Assembly: GCA_025055115.1 (NCBI GenBank)
Contig: JANWYJ010000059.1
Span: forward strand, 1-42,460
Origin: Gemmata sp.
Lineage (GTDB): Bacteria > Planctomycetota > Planctomycetia > Gemmatales > Gemmataceae
Reading direction: 5' to 3'
Length of the DNA stretch: 42,460 nucleotides
Shown here one piece after another: positions 15,298-23,628 of this stretch; the first letter of the stretch is position 1; the number at the start of each line of letters is the position of its first letter. The notes below the pieces were generated by a model, which saw only the letters and a list, made by a program, of their open reading frames with translations, was not told the origin of the DNA and searched no databases. Made by a program: the position numbers and the translations under genes.

Positions 15298-17112
15298 CTA
15301 GTTTTTGCTGGCCAGCGGGATGACGCCATCCCAGCCGGGGGGGGGCGTGCGGTTGTTTTTCAGAATGAACTCGGTGAGAACGTCTTTGCCGCGATCGTCG
15401 GGCGGTACCCGATGGAGAAGGCGGTACGCGGCGTGCCAGTCGCCGGCCAGGAAGGCATCGAGGGCTTGGTCGTAGGCGTGGAGATCAGCCTCAGTGAGAA
15501 TGCCGTCGGGGCGTTCGCTCTCAGGGGGCGGGGCCGGGGGAATCAGTTCCGCGACGACCAGGGGCGTTTCCAAGCCGTAGGGGCGGACTTTGGCCATGCG
15601 GCGGACCCGGCCGACCTCCGGGGGAAGTTGTTCCCGGACTGCTTGAGCGGTGGGTTCGTCGACAAGAATCGGCACCCGTAAGAGCTTCGTCATATCTTGC
15701 AGTCGCGAGGCGAGATTGACGACCGGACCAAATACTGTCACTTTCACTTGTTCGGGAGGTCCGATCCCTCCCGCGACAGCGCGACCGGAGGCGATGCCAA
15801 TACCGACGCGGAAGCCAAACAGCGGATGAGCCGGGTTGCGACCGACCTCTTCAAACGCGGCGCGAATGCCCAGAGCGGCTCGGCAAGCGTATTCCACTTT
15901 TCCCGGTTGTTCCAATGGCCAACCCCAAAAACCCATCGCGGCATCGCCGAGGAAATCGGCAATGGCCCCACGATTGTAGAGAATATTTTGCGTCATCAAC
16001 CCCAAGGCCGCACTGACGCGGTTCAACAGTTCCAGCAAGCGATCACTGGCCTCTTCTGCGGTTCGGGAGAAGCCGCGCAGGTCGCAAAACAGCACGGTGA
16101 CATCGGCTTCGCGCGGCTCCAGCGCGCGCGGAGCGTCGCCACTGGAGAGCACACTGAGCACACCCGGGGAGAAGAAACGGCGGAAGACGCTTTGCCGCTC
16201 GCGGAGTAGTTGCACTTGCCGCAGAGAGCCGAGAATATCTGCGACCAATTCTGTGAATTTCACGTCGTCGCGGAGTTCGTTCGATTCCCACGGGGCTAGC
16301 AACGTGGAGGCCGCCGCCCTGGGGAACCCCCCCGCGATGTAGAATCCCCAGCCACTGCACGCTTCACCGGGAATGGGTGTGCAAAAGGCCCAATCGAACT
16401 GGTCTTGCAAGGTATACGCGTTGGTCATTCCCGAGGCGGTGGGAGTGTTTCCCCACACATGCAAGACCGTTTGCTTCTGCTCACTGACGGCAGCCTGAAC
16501 CAAACGCCGGCTGGGTGCAAAATCCCCTTTGCCGGCCAAGCGGCGATCCCAGTGCAAAACCCGCATGGTGGCGTCTGGGGCGGCAATGGCGACAATCGCT
16601 ACCGCATCGGCACGACGAATCCCGGCCAGAAGCATGTCGACCAGCCGCCCGAACAGGTCGGCATCGTCACTGGCACTGGAAATAACCTCCGGCAAGCGGC
16701 TGAGAACATCGAGTCGGTGCGGGGCGTCGCGGAAGGCGAGATTGTCCAGAGCATGCGGCGCGAGCGTGCGAGCTTCCAGAAGTGGCCGTTCGGGGCTGGG
16801 CGAAGCTGGCGTGGCGGCTGGATCGGCCAGTGTGAAGAGGGTCCGACCGATCACGAATGACCCCCCCGGTGACACTTCGAACGTCTCCACCGGTTGGCCG
16901 GCGTAGAATATCGGATTGGTGGCGTCGCGGAGCTTGCGGACGTGCAGTTTCCCCGAACGCACGGTCAATTCCGCATGCCGTCGAGCCAAAAATGGCTCCC
17001 ACGGCACTGTCCAGGCTGGGGATTCCCGGCCCAAAATCACGATGTCGTCGGGTGGAAGGGCTTTCCGCCACGACTCGGCTGGGTTCGGTCCTTGCGCCAC
17101 CAGAAGCATCAT
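15298..17112 (-). CDS. FHA-GAF-class III nucleotide cyclase
   Basis: A 604-aa cytoplasmic signalling protein. The FHA domain (about 20-95; GRESPAW, ARRHAEL, then DATN) should bind phosphothreonine peptides. A GAF-like sensor region follows (about 125-290). The class III cyclase domain (about 330-525) makes cAMP or cGMP in its family. Metal-binding Asp residues are present in LFCDLRGFS and FLGDAAMGFWG, and the transition-state Asn/Arg in VVNLASRL. The two substrate-selecting positions are unusual: the Lys expected before F-x-G-D is Asp (IADFLGD), and the Asp expected in IGDTVN is Pro (FGPVVN). Base choice or activity may therefore differ. The start is uncertain: ATG 17112 follows 12 codons after a possible earlier start at 17148. 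The gene is divergent from the epimerase. A run of nine C on its strand lies near the 3' end. Confidence 0.87.
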   Translation of the reverse strand: MMLLVAQGPNPAESWRKALPPDDIVILGRESPAWTVPWEPFLARRHAELTVRSGKLHVRKLRDATNPIFYAGQPVETFEVSPGGSFVIGRTLFTLADPAATPASPSPERPLLEARTLAPHALDNLAFRDAPHRLDVLSRLPEVISSASDDADLFGRLVDMLLAGIRRADAVAIVAIAAPDATMRVLHWDRRLAGKGDFAPSRRLVQAAVSEQKQTVLHVWGNTPTASGMTNAYTLQDQFDWAFCTPIPGEACSGWGFYIAGGFPRAAASTLLAPWESNELRDDVKFTELVADILGSLRQVQLLRERQSVFRRFFSPGVLSVLSSGDAPRALEPREADVTVLFCDLRGFSRTAEEASDRLLELLNRVSAALGLMTQNILYNRGAIADFLGDAAMGFWGWPLEQPGKVEYACRAALGIRAAFEEVGRNPAHPLFGFRVGIGIASGRAVAGGIGPPEQVKVTVFGPVVNLASRLQDMTKLLRVPILVDEPTAQAVREQLPPEVGRVRRMAKVRPYGLETPLVVAELIPPAPPPESERPDGILTEADLHAYDQALDAFLAGDWHAAYRLLHRVPPDDRGKDVLTEFILKNNRTPPPGWDGVIPLASKN

Positions 17113-17319
17113 GAGTGTGTGCCCGCACCGGTTGTCAGCCGCGGCCACCTACCCCCCCAGGGTGCGGAAACCGATTCGTCCCTGGCAGATTCCCCTGTTC
17201 GTCTCCGGCTGTTGCCAATTTACTGGTTCATAAGACGGCTCACCAGAGAAACTGGGCGGCAGGTGGAGAAATTCGGGGCGGTCGGGGCCGCGTGGTCTGT
17301 TTCTACGGAGTCATCCGGC

Positions 17320-18342
17320 ATGCGTGTGTTGATTACCGGCGGCTATGGTTTTATCGGGGCCTGGATTATTCGGAACTTGCTGGCCCGTGGCGATGCGGTG
17401 TGGGTTTTCGATCTGCGCGAAGATCACCGCCGCCTGCGGCTGATTCTCCCGGAAACGGAAGTGGCCAAGGTGCATTTCATACCCGGTGATGTCACCGACC
17501 TGGCCGCGCTGACCACGGCGCTTGCCCAACATCAGATCACCCACGTCATTCACCTAGCCGGTTTGCAAGTGCCGACGTGCCGGGCCGACCCCCTGTTGGG
17601 GGCCAAGGTCAACGTTCTGGGGACCTTGGCGGTTTTTGAAGCGGTGAAAGCGGCCGGACCCCAGGTGCAACGCCTGGTGTATGCCAGTTCCGCCGCGGTG
17701 TTTGGCAGCCCCGACAAATACCCCGCAACCGCCTATCCCTGGCCCCTGGCCGACGACGTGCCCCTGCTGCCCAGCACACACTACGGCGTGTTCAAATGCT
17801 GTAACGAAGGCAATGCTCGGATTTATTTTCAGGATTTCGGCCTTTCCAGTGTTGGTCTGCGGCCATGGACCGTATACGGTGTTGGTCGCGACCTGGGTAT
17901 GACCAGTGAACCGACCAAAGCGATCAAAGCTGCATTGCTCGGCCGTCCGTACCACATCCATTTCGGCGGCTGGACCGACTTCCAATATGCCGATGATGTC
18001 GCCAAGACCTTCATCTATGCTCTGGAACGTCCGTATACAGGGGCGAGAAGCTACAACCTGCGTGGGGCGGTGACGACCCTGCAACAATTCCACGCCCTTT
18101 TATGCGAGGTGCTACCCGAGGCCGAACAGCTCATCACCTTCGGCAGCACCCAAATCGCCATTGCGTATGACCTAGCCGATGACGCCCTGCAACGGGACCT
18201 CGGGCCGATGCCGCGAACGCCCCTTCGCGACGGGATTCGGGAAACCGTGGCCATTTTCCGGCAACTGCTTCAGGAAGGCCGTTTGGACACCGCGGATTTG
18301 GAAGCGCCCCGACCGGCTCCCGTGGTGGTGGCCGAACCCTAG
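17320..18342 (+). CDS. NAD-dependent epimerase/dehydratase (extended SDR)
   Basis: A 340-aa cytosolic enzyme of the extended short-chain dehydrogenase group, which acts on nucleotide sugars. The Rossmann nucleotide-binding motif is at the N-terminus (GGYGFIG, residues 7-13). The first acidic residue after strand two (FDLRED) suggests NAD. The catalytic triad is visible as SSAAVFG and Y-x3-K (YGVFK). RPWTVYGVGRD matches the usual substrate-binding segment. The substrate cannot be told; UDP-sugar epimerase-like roles in surface polysaccharide synthesis are common. The ATG at 17320 was chosen because the coenzyme motif must lie at the very N-terminus; an in-frame extension upstream overlaps the cyclase gene and is not credible. 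GGAG lies about 10 nt upstream. Confidence 0.9.
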   Translation: MRVLITGGYGFIGAWIIRNLLARGDAVWVFDLREDHRRLRLILPETEVAKVHFIPGDVTDLAALTTALAQHQITHVIHLAGLQVPTCRADPLLGAKVNVLGTLAVFEAVKAAGPQVQRLVYASSAAVFGSPDKYPATAYPWPLADDVPLLPSTHYGVFKCCNEGNARIYFQDFGLSSVGLRPWTVYGVGRDLGMTSEPTKAIKAALLGRPYHIHFGGWTDFQYADDVAKTFIYALERPYTGARSYNLRGAVTTLQQFHALLCEVLPEAEQLITFGSTQIAIAYDLADDALQRDLGPMPRTPLRDGIRETVAIFRQLLQEGRLDTADLEAPRPAPVVVAEP

Positions 18343-18400
18343 GCCGTCGGTCGGTTCGTCAGCGCTGGGGGGCCTTGAGGCAAGGTGATGGTGGCGCTGT

Positions 18401-18505
18401 CTGCGCTTCAGGGATGATGCTGCGTTTCAGGGATAATGCTGCGCTTCAGGGAAGATGCTGCGCTTCAGGGATGATGCTGCGTTTCAGGGATGATGCTGCG
18501 CTTCA
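18401..18505. repeat. Tandem repeat, 5 x 19 bp plus a partial copy
   Basis: Five head-to-tail copies of CTGCGCTTCAGGGATGATG lie at 18401-18419, 18420-18438, 18439-18457, 18458-18476 and 18477-18495, with one or two changes each, and a partial sixth ends at 18505. The array fills the spacer between the 3' ends of the epimerase and the kinase-tubulin genes. Confidence 0.96.
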
Positions 18506-18515
18506 AGCGCCGCAG

Positions 18516-21500
18516 TCACTGCACCAGCGGCAGCCATTCCGTCACATCGAAACGGGCGTGGGGGGAGGTGTGCGGGCTGGCCAGTGATTGGTAGTACGCC
18601 GGTTGGCATGCCGCAAACAGTTCCGCCACTTCGTCGGGGCGTAAGTTGTGATGTTCGCGGCAAAACATCAGATCGGTGGCCGTGCCGTTGACAGCAATCA
18701 GCAGAGCCGGCGGGACGACCGCCTTGACCCACTGACCGAATTGACGGCCCGAGTTGGTATCGGGCAGCAGCACCAGCGTTTCGGCCTCACTTTCGCTTCC
18801 ACAGGGAGGAATGGCCCGAGCGTGGTAGTTTTTGATACGTTCGGTCACTTCGACCTTCCGCGCCTGCGCTGTGGCGACCTCGACTTCCGTCACGTCGGTA
18901 ACCGGGAGCAATTCGCTCAAAAACGCTGTGGTTTGCTCGACGAGGGGGCCGACGAGGGTGCGATTCATGTCGGCGTTGAGTAAACATAACGACTTCAGCC
19001 CGCCACGCGGTTCCAAGACCAGTTTTTGCAACGCCACTTCGAGCCGTTGCACGTCGTCGGGCTTCATGGTTTTGACAATTTTGTTGGCAGACCGTTCGAT
19101 GTGAGTATCCCCGGCGGGCAGAACGATGTTGAGCGTGTTGGTGGGGTGCAGGGTGTGTTGCAGGGCTTCCTCGGCGACGGAAACGGGCGTATCGGCGGAG
19201 GGAGGCAGGTGAGCCAGTGGTGACTCCAACGCTTGGATGACGGTTTCGATCCGGGTGCGACAGAACGCCAATTCCCGCAGCTGTTCGTCGATGCGGTTCC
19301 GTAGCGCTCGGTAGAACTTGGCCGTGGCATCGGCGAGGTCTTCTTGGAGACGGACGCGGGCAAAGGTGCGGATTTGTTCGAAAAAATGCCGCATGCTCCG
19401 ACCACTGCGGCCGCCGAAGAAGCTGAACGATCCACTGCCCGCCTGGCACAAGTCGTGGGCGGCTTGCACATCGCTTTTCGCCTGCCGGGCTTTGACCGTC
19501 AACGGTGCGATGCGGGCTTCGGCAGCTTCGGCCCAGCTGTGGCAGTGCTGGGCGAGTTGCTGCAGGGCTGATTCCATCGCTCCCAGTCGGCGGCCTGGGA
19601 GTTCTTCCAAGGGGCGAACGATGGCGGCGCATTCGTTGCCCCACATTTCCGCCACGCGTTTGATGGCGTCGTCGAGCAGGCGGGACAGGCGGCTGCGGCG
19701 AACGGAGCTATCCTGTTCGTTGGCGGGGCGTGTACCGATCAGATCGCGGGCTTGATCCCAGACGGTCCGGGACCACACCGCGGCATCGGGGTGCCGCCCC
19801 ACCGCAGCCACCTGGGCTTCCAAATGGGTCAACCACCGCTCGATTTGCTCCGCTGGGCCGCCATCGGGGCCGCGGCCGGCTTCTTGTTCGATCCGTTCGC
19901 GAATGGCTTCTGGCTTCAGTCGCGCATCATTCACCACCTGGGCCACCACCTGTTGAACCGCGGTCTTGTCGTCGGGTTGTTCGTCGCTTTTCCACACCTT
20001 CAGCAAGCCGACAGTGATTTTTTGGGCGGCACTGCGCAGCAACAATCCGCGGGGGAACCACACCCCGTAGGTGCCGAAGGAACGGAACGGGCTGCGGTCG
20101 AAACCGGCTGGCCGCTGCCGCAACTGTTCGAGAGCTGGCCCCAACGGTGTGGTCAGTTCGTGGGCCACATAGCCGGCCAAGTGGGAAATGCAATCGCGGA
20201 AGTAGCCGGATTTCCGTTCGGGCAGCGGCAATAGATAGGTGGAATTGAAGGGTAGGCCGTTCCCTTCCACTTTGGGGCCTTCCAGTCCGCCGTATTGGCC
20301 GACGAAGGTTACATCGGGATCGGCATAGTGATTCAGCTCGGTGATGGTGGCGTAGATGTTGGCCAGTTCGGCATCCGGGGAATTGGGATCGTGGGGGGCG
20401 GCGGCGTAAACGAAGGCCGTGATGGGGCTGGCGGCGGGGCTGATGCGCGTCAGAACCCGGCGCACGGCATAGCCAAGGTCGATGAGCATACCACCGCTGC
20501 CGCCGCTAGCACTGGCGAAAATATACACCTGTGGGGTATGGTCACGCACCAACAGCCCGGTTTGGTCGGCCGACTGGGCCAGGGATTCCGGGTGGGTGGC
20601 GACCTGGAGTTCGCGGCGCAGCCGCGTGACGAAGCGCAGGTAGTTGTCGCAGAAGGCGAGGCGACCTAACGCCCGGCAGCCGCCCGCCTGCAAACTGCGC
20701 GGAATGGCGTAGAGTTTTTCCCGGGGCAGCCAATCGAGAATTTGTTCCAGCTGGCGGCGGCGATACTGTGTGACCGGCTGAAGCGGAACGGTGAAGACCT
20801 CATCGGCACTGAGGGCCACGTCGGGCGGGGCATTGATCGCTTTGGTGACGGCATCCGGGTCGCAATCAACGTACAGGAAGCGGAAACAGGGGACTTGCGC
20901 CACATCGCCCACGCGGTCGGTCAGACGGCAGCGGATTTCTTGCAAGGCGCGGCGGCCAAAGCTACCCACCCCCAACAGAATGGTCGGGCGCAGGATACCG
21001 GGTTCGCGTTGGGGGGCGGTTTCGCCCAACAGATGATCTTCGTCGATTTCGGCGACCGGTTCAGGAGCCATCATCGGCGCGGTGGGTCTGAGCACAGCCA
21101 TGCTGGCACGCGAGCCACCGTTTGCGGGCGTCAAATCGACATCGTGAATCGTACGTCCAGCACCCACCCAAGCCGTTGGTTCGCGAATCCCCGAACCGCT
21201 GCCGGAGCCGCTGCTGCTGCTGCTGTCGCGCGGGCTGCCCAAGGCCCGGATAAATGCCGTGCACGATGGCCAGCGTTCCTCGGGGTTCTTCGCCAAGGCC
21301 CGAGCCACAATCGGCTGATCCTCCACTGGCAACATCGACAGGTCCGGCGGCTCACTCATGTGTTGCAAGGCCAACTGCCGGATATTCTTGCCTGCGAACG
21401 GCCGCTTTCCGGTCAACAGTTCGACATATACGATAGCCAGGCTGTATTGGTCGGAATGCTTGCTGATTTTGTTCTGAAAGGTTTCTGGGGCCGCGTATAT

Positions 21501-22049
21501 GGGGGTCACTCCGCCCATCAATCCCGAGGAACTCGACCGTTCCAGTTGTTTGACCAGCCCAAAGTCCGCGACTTTCACTCGGTCGGCCACCACAAAGAGG
21601 TTGCGTGGTTTGACATCCAGGTGTTGCAGGTTATGCTTTTCGATCAAATGATCCAGCCCGACGGCGGCATCGTCGAGAAAACCCAGCAGCAGGTCACGAG
21701 GAATCCCGGGCCGGCCAGCCGCTTGGTATTCTTGCAGCGTTTCGTGCAGGTTCTTGTCGGCCAGTTCCATGACAATGACTAGTTCCCCGCCGACATTCTG
21801 GATCTGTTCGATCGACAGCACAAACGGATGCCGCACTTGCTTGACCCGCTCCAGGGCTTTCATCTCCTGTCGCGCGCGGGCATCGTCGCCATCGAGGGCG
21901 TTGAGATTACCGTAGACAAATTTGATCGCCTTGTGGATACCACCGGGGGCTACGCACTTCCAGACTTCGCCAAAGCCGCCCGTGCCGATCGGCTCAAGAA
22001 GGCGATAACCGGGAAGCGGTTCCGAATCCGGTTCACGGAGCCAATTCAT
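18516..22049 (-). CDS. Ser/Thr protein kinase fused to a tubulin/FtsZ-like GTPase domain
   Basis: A 1177-aa protein. Residues about 14-265 are a Hanks-type kinase with an intact set of motifs: glycine loop GTGGFGEV, Lys in KAIKF, catalytic loop HLDVKPRN (about 142-149), DFG (about 160) and AAPETF. A Ser/Gly linker follows (about 272-285). From about 350 the protein matches the tubulin-like family: a nucleotide-binding start (ILLGVGSFGRRAL), the tubulin/FtsZ-type glycine motif SASGGSGGM (about 510-519), and a long alpha/beta core to about 800. The rest (to about 1100) is mainly helical and may form coiled coils. No membrane segment is seen. The kinase could control GTP-driven assembly, or assembly could cluster the kinase; both are inferences. 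ATG 22049 was chosen at the kinase N-terminus; an upstream in-frame start at 22157 adds low-complexity sequence. No strong ribosome site is visible. Confidence 0.85.
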   Translation of the reverse strand: MNWLREPDSEPLPGYRLLEPIGTGGFGEVWKCVAPGGIHKAIKFVYGNLNALDGDDARARQEMKALERVKQVRHPFVLSIEQIQNVGGELVIVMELADKNLHETLQEYQAAGRPGIPRDLLLGFLDDAAVGLDHLIEKHNLQHLDVKPRNLFVVADRVKVADFGLVKQLERSSSSGLMGGVTPIYAAPETFQNKISKHSDQYSLAIVYVELLTGKRPFAGKNIRQLALQHMSEPPDLSMLPVEDQPIVARALAKNPEERWPSCTAFIRALGSPRDSSSSSGSGSGSGIREPTAWVGAGRTIHDVDLTPANGGSRASMAVLRPTAPMMAPEPVAEIDEDHLLGETAPQREPGILRPTILLGVGSFGRRALQEIRCRLTDRVGDVAQVPCFRFLYVDCDPDAVTKAINAPPDVALSADEVFTVPLQPVTQYRRRQLEQILDWLPREKLYAIPRSLQAGGCRALGRLAFCDNYLRFVTRLRRELQVATHPESLAQSADQTGLLVRDHTPQVYIFASASGGSGGMLIDLGYAVRRVLTRISPAASPITAFVYAAAPHDPNSPDAELANIYATITELNHYADPDVTFVGQYGGLEGPKVEGNGLPFNSTYLLPLPERKSGYFRDCISHLAGYVAHELTTPLGPALEQLRQRPAGFDRSPFRSFGTYGVWFPRGLLLRSAAQKITVGLLKVWKSDEQPDDKTAVQQVVAQVVNDARLKPEAIRERIEQEAGRGPDGGPAEQIERWLTHLEAQVAAVGRHPDAAVWSRTVWDQARDLIGTRPANEQDSSVRRSRLSRLLDDAIKRVAEMWGNECAAIVRPLEELPGRRLGAMESALQQLAQHCHSWAEAAEARIAPLTVKARQAKSDVQAAHDLCQAGSGSFSFFGGRSGRSMRHFFEQIRTFARVRLQEDLADATAKFYRALRNRIDEQLRELAFCRTRIETVIQALESPLAHLPPSADTPVSVAEEALQHTLHPTNTLNIVLPAGDTHIERSANKIVKTMKPDDVQRLEVALQKLVLEPRGGLKSLCLLNADMNRTLVGPLVEQTTAFLSELLPVTDVTEVEVATAQARKVEVTERIKNYHARAIPPCGSESEAETLVLLPDTNSGRQFGQWVKAVVPPALLIAVNGTATDLMFCREHHNLRPDEVAELFAACQPAYYQSLASPHTSPHARFDVTEWLPLVQ

Positions 22050-22403
22050 GGCAGTCGAACCTGTACACGAGGGGCGAAATGGACAAGCGGCCGTTGGGTG
22101 CGGTCTGCCCCACCAGGCCGGCTGTCCCGGGCGAGTTCCGGGAAAAAGCCATATCAACCGTAAGTCACACCCAACCTGAAGTCCAATCCGCTATCACAAC
22201 TCCCGACCCCATGGCCGCTCGAATTGAGAACCGAACAAAATTCTTGCGACTCTTCAGTGAAAAACTACTCCCTACGGCCATTGACAATCACTCTCTCACA
22301 TGGGAATCTCTGACATGGGAATCTCGCAAGGACGAAGGTCCAGTTCGAGGGGATTATCCGAGGCGATAGTGAACAGTCATCGTTTTCTATCGAGGGCACG
22401 ATC
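22050..22403. other. Divergent promoter region
   Basis: This 354-bp gap lies between the kinase-tubulin gene and the small membrane protein gene. A perfect -35 hexamer TTGACA lies at 22281-22286 on the + strand, but the matching -10 (GAATCT at 17-bp spacing) is poor. A 13-bp direct repeat overlaps that position (22298-22325). Confidence 0.45.
22298..22325. repeat. Tandem direct repeat, 2 x 13 bp
   Basis: ACATGGGAATCTC occurs at 22298-22310 and 22313-22325 (period 15). It lies in the leader of the small membrane protein gene. Confidence 0.85.
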
Positions 22404-22604
22404 ATGCCACGATTCAATCGTACCCGGGGGAAGTCGTTGCGGGACGACGACGACGACCGACGATCTACAGACGATCGCCCCAGCGTCAGCGGCCGCTTGT
22501 GGCTGATGGTATGGGGAATCGTTGTACTTCTGGCGATGGGGTTGGTGTTGATGATTTATCGAGCGTTCGCCAACTTTTACCAGTTGTTCGACACGATCGA
22601 GTGA
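22404..22604 (+). CDS. Small single-pass membrane protein (66 aa)
   Basis: I do not recognise a family. The N-terminal 30 residues are highly charged (RGKSLRDDDDDRRSTDDR). One clear membrane helix follows (about 31-51: LWLMVWGIVVLLAMGLVLMI) and then a short tail ending FDTIE. With the basic-acidic segment before the helix, an N-in orientation is plausible. GAGGG lies about 9 nt before the ATG. It is divergent from the kinase-tubulin gene, so a functional link is possible but unproven. Confidence 0.6.
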   Translation: MPRFNRTRGKSLRDDDDDRRSTDDRPSVSGRLWLMVWGIVVLLAMGLVLMIYRAFANFYQLFDTIE

Positions 22605-22727
22605 CGAAGTACCCCCGCGTTCGACTTCGGGACGTGAAGACGGTGAAGTGAATTCATGCCGCACTGCGGGCAACGACAAGCGGGGATCGGCTCGACCCCC
22701 GCTTGATGGTGTCCGTTCCTAGGTTTG

Positions 22728-22767
22728 TTCACTCAGTTGCCAAAGCATTCACTCAGTTGCCAAAGCA
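22728..22767. repeat. Gene 3'-end tandem repeat, 2 x 20 bp
   Basis: Identical copies of TTCACTCAGTTGCCAAAGCA lie at 22728-22747 and 22748-22767. The second covers the last codons and TGA stop of the leftward Cys/Gly-rich gene; the first is a perfect copy just beyond the stop. Confidence 0.95.
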
Positions 22768-23217
22768 GCCGCCAGCGCAGCCTTTGCGTTTGCCGAACAA
22801 GCCGCCGCCGTCACGCAGACCTAAGAAACCACCACCGCGGCAACCATTGCTGCTGCCGAAGCAACCGTGGCTGTAAGAAACGCTGCCGTGGCAGCCGGCC
22901 GGAGTCGTGACGGCGGGCGTGGCTGGAGTCGTCGGGGCCGCTGGCGTGGCTACGACCGTTCCGACGCAGCCCGCCGAGGTGCTCCCGATGCAGCCGGCGC
23001 TACTGCCGTGGCAGCCTTTCCGATCGCGTAGACCCAGGAATCCGCCCCCGCGGCAACCCCCACGGCTGGTGCCGATGCAGCCGGCGCTGGCGGTGTGGCT
23101 GGTGCCGATGCAACCAGCGACATAGCCACCGCCATAGCAGCCGGCGCTGTCCTTCTTCCCAAAGCTGGCCATGTCGCCACCGGAAGTGGCCGCTACTAAC
23201 AACACTACGCTGTACAT
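22753..23217 (-). CDS. Cys/Gly-rich secreted protein with GC-x-G repeats (154 aa)
   Basis: This resembles small Cys/Gly-rich proteins common in Gemmataceae; the function is unknown. It starts MYSVVLLVAATSGGD, a short hydrophobic leader compatible with export. It then contains many G-C-[IHYFVR]-G units, including AGCIGTS, AGCIGS, AGCVGT, KGCHGS and HGCFGS. The longer block CRGGGFLGLRD occurs twice (near residues 55 and 129), which points to internal duplication. A Pro/Thr/Ala spacer lies in the middle. The many cysteines suggest cross-linking or metal binding outside the cytoplasm. GGAGG lies 8 nt before the ATG at 23217, so this start is preferred over an upstream in-frame start at 23244. Confidence 0.78.
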   Translation of the reverse strand: MYSVVLLVAATSGGDMASFGKKDSAGCYGGGYVAGCIGTSHTASAGCIGTSRGGCRGGGFLGLRDRKGCHGSSAGCIGSTSAGCVGTVVATPAAPTTPATPAVTTPAGCHGSVSYSHGCFGSSNGCRGGGFLGLRDGGGLFGKRKGCAGGCFGN

Positions 23218-23628
23218 CAGGTCGTCCTCCAAATCCCCAACCACGTCCGCGAAGAATCCCCGGCCGCGGCTCCGTGTCCGCGACTAAGCAGGTCTTCGTT
23301 TCGCTCCGGTTAGCTCAGGTTGTGTTAAATCGCCCTCGAACCGTTGGTGTGGCGAGGTATGTTGTTGTAGTGAGGATAGTAAAGCCAGGAGAATTGGGAG
23401 TCAACGGCAATTTGCGTCGTTTAGACCAATCTTTATGTGTTATAGTCGGACTTGTCGGTCCTGAATTGTGGATGGTATTATCTGATTTAAATGCCGGTCG
23501 TAGGCCCATACCGTTTGCGTCACCAACGCCGGCGCAGAAAAACCGGTTATGCCCTTCGTGGTAGTGTGCCGATGGCGTAACCTACCAATACTACGCTTCG
23601 TTGCCCGACAACCGGGGTGAGGTTCGTC
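23218..23628. other. Divergent promoter region, locally AT-rich
   Basis: This 411-bp gap lies between the Cys/Gly-rich gene and the membrane protein gene. The stretch at about 23310-23500 is clearly richer in A and T than its surroundings and probably holds promoters; no pair of hexamers is convincing. A 96-codon frame inside has no ribosome site and I do not call it. Confidence 0.5.

Noticed and set aside
14612-15329. Long minus-strand frames through the spacer after the DUF1080 gene
   Set aside because: Their sequence is only the translation of the 17-bp repeats (for example KRPVLRQKRPVL) plus the reverse of the DUF1080 gene.
23274-23564. 96-codon frame in the AT-rich spacer before the membrane protein gene
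   Set aside because: No ribosome site or domain, and it covers the region where the promoter should lie.
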